Source: an uncultured Helicobacter sp. (GTDB lineage: Bacteria > Campylobacterota > Campylobacteria > Campylobacterales > Helicobacteraceae). Taken from it: a DNA stretch of 32,502 bases. Below the pieces are notes generated by a model that had not been told where the DNA came from, did not search any database, and saw only the letters and a list, made by a program, of their open reading frames with translations. The stretch covers positions 1-32,502 of the forward strand of contig NZ_CANBCA010000017.1 of NCBI RefSeq assembly GCF_947367035.1, in the 5' to 3' direction. Made by a program: the position numbers and the translations under genes. Shown here one piece after another: positions 8,400-16,090 of this stretch (position 1 is the stretch's first letter; every line of letters starts with the position of its first letter).

Positions 8400-9233
8400 T
8401 TAATCCATCACTTTTACAAAAATATTTTTTCCTAAACGTTCCACTTTATGAGCAAGATTCAAAATACTTTCTGAATGCCCAAGATAAAGAGTTCCCCCAA
8501 TTTTTAAATGGGAAAATAATTTACTTAAGATTTGTTCTTGGTCTGAAACCTTAAAATAAATTAATACATTGCGACAAAAAATAATATCAAACTCTTTATG
8601 CGCAAAGGGATACCTTGAGTCATAAAGATTCTGCTGTTTAAAAGTCAAAATATTTTTTAAATTTAATTTAGCTTCCATAAAAAGCTCATATTCATTTTTA
8701 TATTTTATCTCAAAATAATCTTTCAAATCTAACCAAGTTGGCAAAGGATTTAATTTGGTATTCACAATATATTTGCCTACTTTAGCAAACTCAAGTACAG
8801 AGGTGTCAATGTCCGTTGCAAGCACACTCATATGTGTATTAGAGCGATAAACTTCTCTAGCATAAAGCAAGGTAGCCGCAATAGAATAAGGCTCTTCTCC
8901 TGTAGAACTTGCTGAGCAATAGACTTTCATCGGTTCATTTCCCCTCAATCTTTGGGGCAAGATTCTATCCAACATATCTTCAAAGTGAAATTCCTCACGG
9001 AAAAAATCTGTTTTGTTAGTCGTAAAAGCATTAATAAATTCTTGTTTAAATTGCCCTTGTTTAATTTGATTAAAAAAATCATCAAAATCTTGGATTCCAA
9101 ATTTTCTTTTTAAAACATCAAGACGATTCTTAATTGTAGAATCCTTGCTAGATGGCAGATAAATTCCTGCTATTTTATAAATCATTTCCCGTGCTGTATT
9201 AATATTATTATTACTAATATTTAAAGACATCAT
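8400..9233 (-). CDS. cheR: Chemotaxis protein methyltransferase CheR
   Basis: S-adenosylmethionine-dependent methyltransferase that methylates chemoreceptor glutamates during adaptation. Visible elements in order are: an N-terminal helical domain ending in TTNKTDFFRE; the SAM-binding SASSTGEEPYSIA; ATDIDTSVL; FDIIFCRNVLIYF; and GGTLYLGHSES near the C-terminus. The length of 277 residues is standard. Two ATG codons are adjacent (9233 and 9230). AAAGAGGA directly precedes the first, so the second gives better spacing and is just as likely a start. It is followed immediately by cheB, the same pairing as Cj0923c-Cj0924c. CheA, CheW and CheY are not in this window. Confidence 0.96.
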   Translation of the reverse strand: MMSLNISNNNINTAREMIYKIAGIYLPSSKDSTIKNRLDVLKRKFGIQDFDDFFNQIKQGQFKQEFINAFTTNKTDFFREEFHFEDMLDRILPQRLRGNEPMKVYCSASSTGEEPYSIAATLLYAREVYRSNTHMSVLATDIDTSVLEFAKVGKYIVNTKLNPLPTWLDLKDYFEIKYKNEYELFMEAKLNLKNILTFKQQNLYDSRYPFAHKEFDIIFCRNVLIYFKVSDQEQILSKLFSHLKIGGTLYLGHSESILNLAHKVERLGKNIFVKVMD

Positions 9234-9239
9234 TCCTCT

Positions 9240-11246
9240 TTAGTTTAAATTATGCTGTTTTTTATAAATCTCTTGCCACATTTGTGGAGTAAGCGTATCA
9301 GTGATTTGCCCAATCACTTGATATTGTTGATAATAATCTTCTACAAAAGCTTTAACTTCGGGTTTTATAGGTTTATAGTTACCCTCCTTATCTTTTATCA
9401 CATAATTTTCTAAAAAAACTTTTGCATCTTGTTTATTTAAATAAGTTAAAATTAATTGATTGTAAGTTTCTAAATATTGTTTTCTTAAGAGCTGCATTGC
9501 ATTTTCATTAGTATTTACTTCCAAAGCAGTCATTTCAAAACTTCCTTTATAACGCAAAATACCTGCACCAAATAATACTGATAAATGTATCAAACCCTCA
9601 CAATAATAAGGCAAAACCTCATCTTCTTTCATCCAGGCAATCAATCCAACTGCGCGTGCAATAAGATTAAATATAATCTCTTGTAAAAGTGGCTGACTCG
9701 CGGATAGAAAATAATAAATAAGCCCCCCCATTGTAGCCTTAAATTCCTCTATATTCTTGAATTGACCACTTCCATTCATTTTTAATTCACTATCTAAACT
9801 CACCCATAAAATATGTCCAAATTCGTGTCCAATCGTTGAAATCTCATAAACTTTATACCAATCTTCTTTCCTAAAAAATAATAACTCCCTATTAAAGTCT
9901 AAAAATTCTTTTGGGAAAGTCTTGGAAGATAAAAGCATAAAAGGCTTTGCTAAAGATAGCTCACGCACCCTATCTGGAAAATAAAAAATCTTTTTACCAT
10001 ACTTTTCACTCACTTTTTCATCATTTGGAACAACTTGAGCACTAAAAAGCCCATTGAGTTCTGCTCCATAAAAAAGTGCGGGTAACCCTCCATAACTCTG
10101 TGTTTTGAGCAAAGATTCTTGCACACAAGTATCAATTTCTTTTTTATATTGTGTATCAGGCACTTTTGAGCTATAAAATTGATAAAATTTCAACATAGAT
10201 TCTTTGGAGATTTTACAATCTTGTAATTCTTGCAGATTTAGCAAATCAACACCTTCATAAATTCTAGCGATACGCAAATCCCATTCTGGCGCAACTGCTC
10301 TTCTAAAATGGTCTTCATAATACTCTAAAGGGTGTCCAATTTGCAAAGGAGAGGAGATTGCCATCCAAGCTTTATCTACAAGTCGCCAAGATTCTAATAA
10401 CCTATTAGGGCTACTTTGCATAAGTGCCGATTTTAACACACTAAGATAATTTAAATACGCATTTTTTTGTTCTAACTTTGGACAAACTTCAGGAATCTTT
10501 CTTAGAGATTCTATACTAGAGTCAAAAGCAATTTTTAATGCTTTAAATTCTTCTTTAAAAAATTCTACATAAGCGACTGCTTGATAAACAGAACCTTTAA
10601 GCACAGGGACAGAGTAACTCCTATCACTTTTTTCATTCTCTTGCCTAAACTCATCTTTTTGACTTGGCAACTGCTGCAATGTATCTTGAGTAACAATCCC
10701 ATTCAAGATAGCACAAGAGCTAGAATGTGAAACTTCAAAACTAGGTCCTAAAACTTTTAAAATTTTCTCTAAATCATTGCAGTAAGTTTGATTAAGCTTC
10801 CGATTAATCCCTAAAATCAAATCCCGTTGCCAGGCAACAAAAAAATCATTAAAGCATAGTCCAATTCTATGCACTGCTTGCAATAATGCACAAAAAAATG
10901 GTGTTAAAAGCTGTTCTTTAGCAATATATTGCAATAAATTTTTATGTTTATCCATATAAAAGTTCTGTGTAATCTTTAGTAATTGCATTCGCAAAGAAAT
11001 TACCTGTTCTTCTGGTAATTCAAGCTTTTGCAACATATTCATTAAGGAAGATTCTTGTAATGTAACTACACGTTCAATACAAGCAAGTAAGGTTTCACGA
11101 TTATGAGGAATCTGCACAAATATACTTTCTAAGAAATGTGGAATCTGATTTGTCTCTATTGATTTATAAAGTTGATTGATTTGTTTATTTTGAAGTTCCA
11201 AGCGTCTATAAACCTTTGCGACATCTTGCAAAATTTCCATTTCCAT
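9240..11246 (-). CDS. ciaB: CiaB-like protein with gluzincin-type HEFGH motif
   Basis: Large protein of 668 residues without signal peptide or obvious membrane segment. I assign it to the CiaB family (Campylobacter invasion antigen B, Cj0914c) from size, the nearby cheR/cheB, and general character; I could not align it. It carries HEFGH at 474-478 and EEFKA at about 500-504. This HExxH-plus-downstream-Glu layout is that of gluzincin metallopeptidases, closest in spacing to the M49 dipeptidyl-peptidase III pattern. The first half is helical and leucine-rich, perhaps coiled coil. The frame stays open six codons further upstream, but AGGAG seven bases before ATG 11246 (MEMEILQ) fixes this start. 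It lies 21 bases after the DnaJ-like gene and 6 bases before cheR. CiaB is reported as a secreted entry factor in C. jejuni. A peptidase role is my inference. Confidence 0.6.
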   Translation of the reverse strand: MEMEILQDVAKVYRRLELQNKQINQLYKSIETNQIPHFLESIFVQIPHNRETLLACIERVVTLQESSLMNMLQKLELPEEQVISLRMQLLKITQNFYMDKHKNLLQYIAKEQLLTPFFCALLQAVHRIGLCFNDFFVAWQRDLILGINRKLNQTYCNDLEKILKVLGPSFEVSHSSSCAILNGIVTQDTLQQLPSQKDEFRQENEKSDRSYSVPVLKGSVYQAVAYVEFFKEEFKALKIAFDSSIESLRKIPEVCPKLEQKNAYLNYLSVLKSALMQSSPNRLLESWRLVDKAWMAISSPLQIGHPLEYYEDHFRRAVAPEWDLRIARIYEGVDLLNLQELQDCKISKESMLKFYQFYSSKVPDTQYKKEIDTCVQESLLKTQSYGGLPALFYGAELNGLFSAQVVPNDEKVSEKYGKKIFYFPDRVRELSLAKPFMLLSSKTFPKEFLDFNRELLFFRKEDWYKVYEISTIGHEFGHILWVSLDSELKMNGSGQFKNIEEFKATMGGLIYYFLSASQPLLQEIIFNLIARAVGLIAWMKEDEVLPYYCEGLIHLSVLFGAGILRYKGSFEMTALEVNTNENAMQLLRKQYLETYNQLILTYLNKQDAKVFLENYVIKDKEGNYKPIKPEVKAFVEDYYQQYQVIGQITDTLTPQMWQEIYKKQHNLN

Positions 11247-11267
11247 TTTTATGCTCCTATACATTCG

Positions 11268-12116
11268 TTATAATCTAGAATTTAAAGTGTTTTTACTCCT
11301 GTGTTCTTTAATCATTTGATAAGCAGAATTAATCTTTTGTAATTTTTGTGTGCTAGTTTCCATAATAGATTGTTCCAAACCTTTATGATACAAAATATCT
11401 GGATGAAATTGACGCACAAGATTTTTATAGGTTTTCTTAATCTGTTCCATTGTATCTTCTGGTTGAACACCCAAGGTTTCATAGGCTTCTTTTAAATTAG
11501 AATCTATTTGTTTTTGTGCATAAAATTTTTCAAATGTATCATACAAAGCATTAAAATCATCATTACTAATTTCCAAATACGCTGCAACATCTAAAATCAT
11601 CTCGCGCTCATTACTGCCTAACTCTCCATCGGCATAAGCAAGTGCAAGCAAATATTCTACTATTTTCAAACGACTTTTATATTGCCCTTTTGTAAGTGCC
11701 GCATATTCTTGAGTAAGAGATTCCACACTTGCATTCGTTGAATTAAAAATTTTATGCAAAATCTCTAATATTTCATCTTTTTGGTTCATTGCACTTTGCA
11801 AACATAATGCCTCTGCAATATCTTGCATTGTATTTTCCATAAGTTCTTGCTCTAATTCACATACTTTGCCATCACTTTGAGCAAGTTTGGATAAAAGTGC
11901 AACAATTAAACCATATTCGCTATTTCTAATTTTTTCTTCTCTACTAAGACTTGGAGTTTGTTCTTGTTTTTTATAAGGATTTTGATATTCACTAAACTCA
12001 TTATTCTCCTCTTTAGTATTAATACGAGGACGCTTTTGAGGATTATTTAAATAATCTTTGAAATTCATTAATGCAATAGCAATAATCACGATCGTAATAA
12101 ATAATAAAATCTCCAT
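11268..12116 (-). CDS. DjlA-like membrane-anchored TerB-DnaJ domain protein
   Basis: Domains in order: an N-terminal transmembrane helix (residues 2-18, ILLFITIVIIAIALM), a charged linker, a TerB-like helical domain (about 65-200, with ALAYADGELGSNERE), and a C-terminal J domain (210-275) with the HPD triad at 238-240. This is the layout of E. coli DjlA, an inner-membrane co-chaperone that stimulates DnaK through its cytoplasmic J domain. The substrate is unknown. An AGAGG ribosome binding site lies four bases before the ATG. It sits between the HMA gene and the CiaB-like gene on the same strand with short gaps, which suggests co-transcription and makes the CiaB-like protein a conceivable client. 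Domain calls are firm; orthology to DjlA itself is not proven. Confidence 0.85.
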   Translation of the reverse strand: MEILLFITIVIIAIALMNFKDYLNNPQKRPRINTKEENNEFSEYQNPYKKQEQTPSLSREEKIRNSEYGLIVALLSKLAQSDGKVCELEQELMENTMQDIAEALCLQSAMNQKDEILEILHKIFNSTNASVESLTQEYAALTKGQYKSRLKIVEYLLALAYADGELGSNEREMILDVAAYLEISNDDFNALYDTFEKFYAQKQIDSNLKEAYETLGVQPEDTMEQIKKTYKNLVRQFHPDILYHKGLEQSIMETSTQKLQKINSAYQMIKEHRSKNTLNSRL

Positions 12117-12126
12117 TCAACCTCTT

Positions 12127-12354
12127 TTATTTTTTAAAAAACCGTTTAAACTTGCCTAAAATTCCACTTTCATTTAAGAATCCCAACTCTTGAAGCTTAA
12201 GTTTAATTTCTGCAATTCCAGCCTCATCTGCTTCTACTGCTATACTTTGGCTTGATATATCCACTTGCAAAGAAGGATATTTTTGCAAAAGTGCTTCATT
12301 GATTTTTTGAATACACCCTTGACATTTAATATTTTGACATTGTATTTTTTCCAT
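12127..12354 (-). CDS. Small heavy-metal-associated (HMA) domain protein, CopZ/CopP-like
   Basis: A 75-residue ferredoxin-like HMA fold. The metal-binding loop reads KCQGC, with Cys11 and Cys14 as the CxxC pair and an extra Cys6 nearby. A basic tail ends in FKRFFKK. Such proteins carry Cu(I) between transporters and target proteins. No copper ATPase lies in this window, so the metal and the partner are inferred only. The frame stays open ten codons further upstream, but AGGAAA 8-9 bases before ATG 12354 marks the better start and leaves the tRNA upstream clear. The stop is 10 bases before the DjlA-like gene. H. pylori CopP is about ten residues shorter and normally follows copA, so this is not simply copP. 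Confidence 0.8.
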   Translation of the reverse strand: MEKIQCQNIKCQGCIQKINEALLQKYPSLQVDISSQSIAVEADEAGIAEIKLKLQELGFLNESGILGKFKRFFKK

Positions 12355-12388
12355 CTTAAAGTTTCCTAAATTATTATTGTGCAATATG

Positions 12389-12465
12389 TGGTGGGCTCTA
12401 TAGGACTTGAACCTATGACCAATCGGTTATGAGCCGAGTGCTCTAACCAGCTGAGCTAAGAGCCC
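12389..12465 (-). tRNA. tRNA with CAU anticodon, probably tRNA-Ile2 (lysidine type)
   Basis: The minus strand folds as a 77-base cloverleaf. The acceptor GGGCTCT pairs with AGAGCCC, the D arm is AGCTCAGCTGGTTAGAGC, the anticodon stem is TCGG/CCGA around CTCATAA, and the T arm is ATAGGTTCAAGTCCTAT. CCA is encoded at the 3' end. A CAU anticodon can belong to elongator Met, initiator Met or Ile2. The stem CGGCUCAUAACCG and the following UUGGUC resemble known Ile2 tRNAs (B. subtilis, E. coli) more than Met ones, so I favour an isoleucine tRNA whose C34 is converted to lysidine by TilS. The 5' 23 bases lie inside the rodA coding sequence. Confidence 0.93.
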
Positions 12466-13612
12466 TTTTTGAAAAAGAGCTATGATTATACACAAATTTG
12501 TATCTAAAGGCAAGTAAATTTTCTAATACTGCAAAAAGAATCATAAAAGTAATAAAACTACTCCCTCCATAACTAAACAATGGAAGTGGAATCCCAACTA
12601 CTGGGGCTAATCCTATCGTCATTGCAATATTTACTCCAGAATAAATAAAAATTAACAACCCTGCACAATAAGACACAACTTTCAAAAAATAGTCTTTTTC
12701 ATTTTCCAAACTCATAGAAAAAATATGGAAGATTAAAGAGCCATATAAAATAAATAACCCGATCACACCTATAAAACCAAATCTTTCTACAAAATAAGGA
12801 AAGATGAAATCACTTGTCGCAATAGGTAAAAACTTATAGAGTGCCTGCGTTGCCTCCTCTTTTTCTTTTCCATAAATACCACCTGAACCAATTGCAATCA
12901 TTGCTTGTTTAACTTGATAATCTGGCTCTTTAGAGATAAAATCCACAATCCGTTTTTTTTGATAATCGTGCAAGTTTGCATATAAAATTGGCGATAAAAA
13001 CAAAATACCAACCGCTAAAGTGAGCCAAATTTTATAATTGACACCGACCAAAAACAACGCACCAAAGCTCATTAATAACAAGACGAGTGCCGTTCCTAAA
13101 TCTGGTTGTTTTAACACTAATAAAAAGGGTAAAAGAATCAAAAAAGATAATTTCAAAAAATCTAATAACTTATAACCATTTTTACTTGGTGGTTTTTCAC
13201 TAGCATAATAAGCCAACATTAAAATTAATGCGGGTTTCATTGTTTCTGATGGCTGAAAAGTAAAGTGTATAAAGGGAATCTCAAGCCACCTTTGTGCTCC
13301 TAAACGCGTATCTCCAAAAAACTCCACCAAGACCAATAATATGATATTAATACAATAAAAACTGACGATAAACCAAGGGATTTTGCGTGCAGGAATTAAA
13401 AAGACTATTGCAAAAATCAACAATCCTACACCCACATATATTATAACTTTATTGCCCAAAAACTCACTATTCTCATTAATTAAAAACCAAGAAAGCAAAA
13501 TAATGGGAGTAATCAATAAAGGTAAAGTCCAATCAAAATATGCTAAAATTTTATGATTAAAATTAAACAAAAACAATCCCAAATAATGATATTTAAGGCG
13601 TAATTTTAACAT
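12443..13612 (-). CDS. rodA: Rod-shape SEDS peptidoglycan glycosyltransferase RodA
   Basis: Polytopic membrane protein that polymerises lipid II for lateral wall growth together with PBP2. Roughly ten hydrophobic segments are visible. SEDS signatures are GAQRWLEIP then FQPSE, KQPDLGTA, the extracellular SDFIF segment whose Asp268 corresponds to the catalytic Asp of RodA, and PLPLFSYGGSSF near the C-terminus. Lengths of RodA homologues match the 389 residues given by ATG 13612. GTG 13630 is also possible, and neither has a good Shine-Dalgarno. The stop TAG (12445-12443) lies within the D-arm of the downstream tRNA gene, so the last seven residues (RALSSAG) are encoded by tRNA sequence. It is divergent from the RluD-type gene with only 25 bases between starts. 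Order matches Cj1282 beside Cj1280c. Confidence 0.92.
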   Translation of the reverse strand: MLKLRLKYHYLGLFLFNFNHKILAYFDWTLPLLITPIILLSWFLINENSEFLGNKVIIYVGVGLLIFAIVFLIPARKIPWFIVSFYCINIILLVLVEFFGDTRLGAQRWLEIPFIHFTFQPSETMKPALILMLAYYASEKPPSKNGYKLLDFLKLSFLILLPFLLVLKQPDLGTALVLLLMSFGALFLVGVNYKIWLTLAVGILFLSPILYANLHDYQKKRIVDFISKEPDYQVKQAMIAIGSGGIYGKEKEEATQALYKFLPIATSDFIFPYFVERFGFIGVIGLFILYGSLIFHIFSMSLENEKDYFLKVVSYCAGLLIFIYSGVNIAMTIGLAPVVGIPLPLFSYGGSSFITFMILFAVLENLLAFRYKFVYNHSSFSKRALSSAG

Positions 13613-13637
13613 AAATTTTAAATAAAGCACAAAATAA

Positions 13638-14753
13638 ATGAAAAAAACTCATAAAGTTCATTCTTTCTTTAGTATTACTCTATCTCCAAATCAGGATTTT
13701 ATTCAAAATCACTTGGATACTTTGGAAAAATCCCATAAAATTTCTTGCCAAACCCTCACTCCTAACTCTGATGAAACAGGAATCAGAGCAGATATCTTTA
13801 TCGCAAAAACACTTCAAATTTCACGCTCACAAGTAGAGAAATTAATTTCTAAAGAGAAAATTTTACTCAACGGTGTAACTTTAAAAAAACACGGAATAAC
13901 CTTAAAACCAAAAGATATTCTTGTAATTCAAAAAGAAATATCTAAAACAAATAATTTAATAAAACCCGAAAACTTAGAGATTCCAATCCTCTACCAAGAT
14001 GAGGATATATTAGTTTTAAATAAACCTGCTGGATTAATCGTGCATCGCACCAACCAACAAGACACGCAATGGACTCTTGTCCATTGGTTACAAGAGCAAA
14101 ATTTCTCACTTTCTAACCTTGGGGATTCTTATCGTGCAGGTATCGTTCATAGGTTAGATAAAGGCACAAGTGGTGCAATTGTTATTGCTAAGACTAATTT
14201 TGCACACGAACATTTAAAACAACAACTTCAAATGCGCCAAATGGGACGCTATTATCTCTGCATTATTGATAAAAAACTAAAAGAATCGCAAATTGTAGAT
14301 TCCCCTTTAATTCGTCATTCCAAAAACCGCTTAAAATACATTGTTGCAAATAAAGAGAATCTTGATGCAAGATCTGCCAAAACTGCATTTTTCAAAATCG
14401 CCTCCGCAAATAGCAAACACTATGAATTAATTGGGGCAAAACTTTTTAGTGGGCGCACTCATCAAATTCGCGCACATTTAAGCGGCTTAAATCGCCATAT
14501 CCTAGGAGATGTCTTCTATGGTTATCCAAAAGGTTCCAGCCATAAAGAGTTTTCACAAGATAGAATTGCACTTCACTCTCATCTATTATACTTAAAACAC
14601 CCAAAAAATAATGATATTTTATATCTTTATGCTCCACCCTTTAAAGAAATGCAAGATTTTTTAAAAACACATTTTGATTTAAAATCCTATCAAGATTCTT
14701 ATGCAAACCTCATTTTTCCCCTTGACAATTTATATCAATCCATTTTCTCTTAA
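13638..14753 (+). CDS. RluA/RluD-family pseudouridine synthase with S4 domain
   Basis: Isomerises uridine to pseudouridine in large-subunit rRNA or tRNA. A 45-residue leader precedes an S4 RNA-binding domain (about 48-100) and then the catalytic domain, with ILVLNKPAGLIVH (125-136) and HRLDKGTSG (171-179). Asp174 is the catalytic aspartate. SGRTHQIRAHL follows in the second half, as in RluA enzymes. The length of 371 residues is slightly above RluD (about 325) because of the leader. No Shine-Dalgarno is visible before the ATG, so the true start may be downstream of residue 1. It begins the run that continues with the FlpA-like gene, the Cj1280c-Cj1279c order. The modified position cannot be told from sequence alone. 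Confidence 0.92.
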   Translation: MKKTHKVHSFFSITLSPNQDFIQNHLDTLEKSHKISCQTLTPNSDETGIRADIFIAKTLQISRSQVEKLISKEKILLNGVTLKKHGITLKPKDILVIQKEISKTNNLIKPENLEIPILYQDEDILVLNKPAGLIVHRTNQQDTQWTLVHWLQEQNFSLSNLGDSYRAGIVHRLDKGTSGAIVIAKTNFAHEHLKQQLQMRQMGRYYLCIIDKKLKESQIVDSPLIRHSKNRLKYIVANKENLDARSAKTAFFKIASANSKHYELIGAKLFSGRTHQIRAHLSGLNRHILGDVFYGYPKGSSHKEFSQDRIALHSHLLYLKHPKNNDILYLYAPPFKEMQDFLKTHFDLKSYQDSYANLIFPLDNLYQSIFS

Positions 14754-14792
14754 AATTCTTTATAACAAATCTTGCACTACATTATATATTTA

Positions 14793-14801
14793 TGTTAAAA
14801 T
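14793..14801 (+). promoter_or_regulatory. Possible extended -10 promoter before flpA-like gene
   Basis: TGTTAAAAT at 14793-14801 fits TGnTAAAAT in a 91-base gap after the pseudouridine synthase. It lies 44 bases before the FlpA-like ATG, in a strongly AT-rich stretch. No distinct -35 is visible, as is usual in this phylum. AT-richness makes chance matches common. Confidence 0.35.
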
Positions 14802-14844
14802 TAATAAGTTTTACTTTCTACATTGCATTATTTAAGGAATCCAA

Positions 14845-16086
14845 ATGATTTTAAATCGTCCATTCAGTTTTTTTCTAGGTGGAATCGTTTCTATTTTGAT
14901 GTTGGCTTTTAATGGTTGCTCTACGATGATAAATCCAAATCCAAGTGTCAATAGTTCCATAATGCCTCCAAAAAATATCCGAGTTCTAAGTGATATTAAC
15001 ACCAATGCTTTTGAATGGGATTCTATTCAAGATCCAGAAATTGCAGGTTACTATATCTATCGCAAACAAGCTAATGCACAAAATTTTAGCAAAATCGCCA
15101 CACTAGATTCGCGCTTTATTACACATTATGCAGATAACAAACTAGATTCTAATACAGAATATGTCTATCAATTTGCTTCTTTTGACAAGCAGAAAAATGT
15201 CTCCAGTTTTTCTCAAGCTATTACTGCAAAAACACATTCTATTAGTGCGGTTAATTATGTCGAAGCAATTAGTAACTATCCAAGAAAAGTAAAAATTATT
15301 TGGAGTCCTCATCAAGATACACGCGTTAATGGTTATATTGTAGAACGAAAGGAAAAAAATGGGAATTGGAAAGAGTTAAACAAAATCCCCAACCGCTTAC
15401 TTGTAGAATATTTAGATACTAAGCTAGAAGATGGCACAACTTATGAATACCAAGTCATAGCCTATAATGCAAATGGTTCTCGCTCTATTCCCTCTAAAAG
15501 CGTCCAAGCAACCACCAAATCAAAACCTGCGCAAATTACTAATTTCAAAGCAACCAATAATATTCCAAAACAAATCAATTTAAGTTGGAATCTACACAAC
15601 AATCCTGAAGTAACTTCTTATAAAATTTTACGTTCGGGGTTTATTTCTAGTTTTTATACTACTCTTGCTACATTACCTAGCAATACAAACTCTTATCAAG
15701 ATTTAATTGATAAAGATGGGGAACAATATAATTATAAAATCATCGCCACAGATAAAGATGGGATTGATAGTTTAGAAGTAGGACCTATCATAGGTTCTAC
15801 TTTATCAGTACCAAATGCACCCAATATAACCTATGCACAAATTGAAAATGGTTCCGTTGTGCTAAGATGGAATCCTACGGATAACCGCGCCACAGAATAT
15901 ATCGTCTATAAAAAAGATTCTATATTCTTTGGGGAAACTCTACGTTACAACAAAGTCCTAACTACAGAATTTATTGACAGAGAAATTAAAGCGGGAGAAA
16001 AATACTATTATCGTGTCAGCACAATAGATAAAAATGGATTAGAATCCAAACCATCTCAAGAAGTTGTGCTTTCTTTACCTAAATAA
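14845..16086 (+). CDS. flpA: FlpA-like fibronectin type III surface lipoprotein
   Basis: Lipoprotein signal with lipobox ending in GC at Cys25, then four FN3-type repeats (about 40-130, 131-225, 226-315, 316-413). Each has the W then Y-x-I/V-x-R/K pattern: FEWDSIQD, IIWSPHQD, LSWNLHNN, LRWNPTDN. In C. jejuni FlpA (Cj1279c) is an exposed adhesin that binds host fibronectin through FN3 domain 2, within a WRPHPDFRV segment. Here the equivalent at 153-161 is WSPHQDTRV, keeping W, P, H, D, R and V. AAGGA lies upstream of the ATG. The TrmB start follows 4 bases after the stop. Function in adhesion is inferred from the C. jejuni work. Helicobacter relatives (HP0746 locus) carry the same gene in the same place, and there a structural role is equally possible. 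Confidence 0.85.
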   Translation: MILNRPFSFFLGGIVSILMLAFNGCSTMINPNPSVNSSIMPPKNIRVLSDINTNAFEWDSIQDPEIAGYYIYRKQANAQNFSKIATLDSRFITHYADNKLDSNTEYVYQFASFDKQKNVSSFSQAITAKTHSISAVNYVEAISNYPRKVKIIWSPHQDTRVNGYIVERKEKNGNWKELNKIPNRLLVEYLDTKLEDGTTYEYQVIAYNANGSRSIPSKSVQATTKSKPAQITNFKATNNIPKQINLSWNLHNNPEVTSYKILRSGFISSFYTTLATLPSNTNSYQDLIDKDGEQYNYKIIATDKDGIDSLEVGPIIGSTLSVPNAPNITYAQIENGSVVLRWNPTDNRATEYIVYKKDSIFFGETLRYNKVLTTEFIDREIKAGEKYYYRVSTIDKNGLESKPSQEVVLSLPK

Positions 16087-16090
16087 ACCA

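Noticed and set aside
12376-12387. TATTG-TG-CAATA palindrome just after the tRNA
   Set aside because: Five-base arms in AT-rich DNA are expected by chance, and no regulator gene is adjacent.
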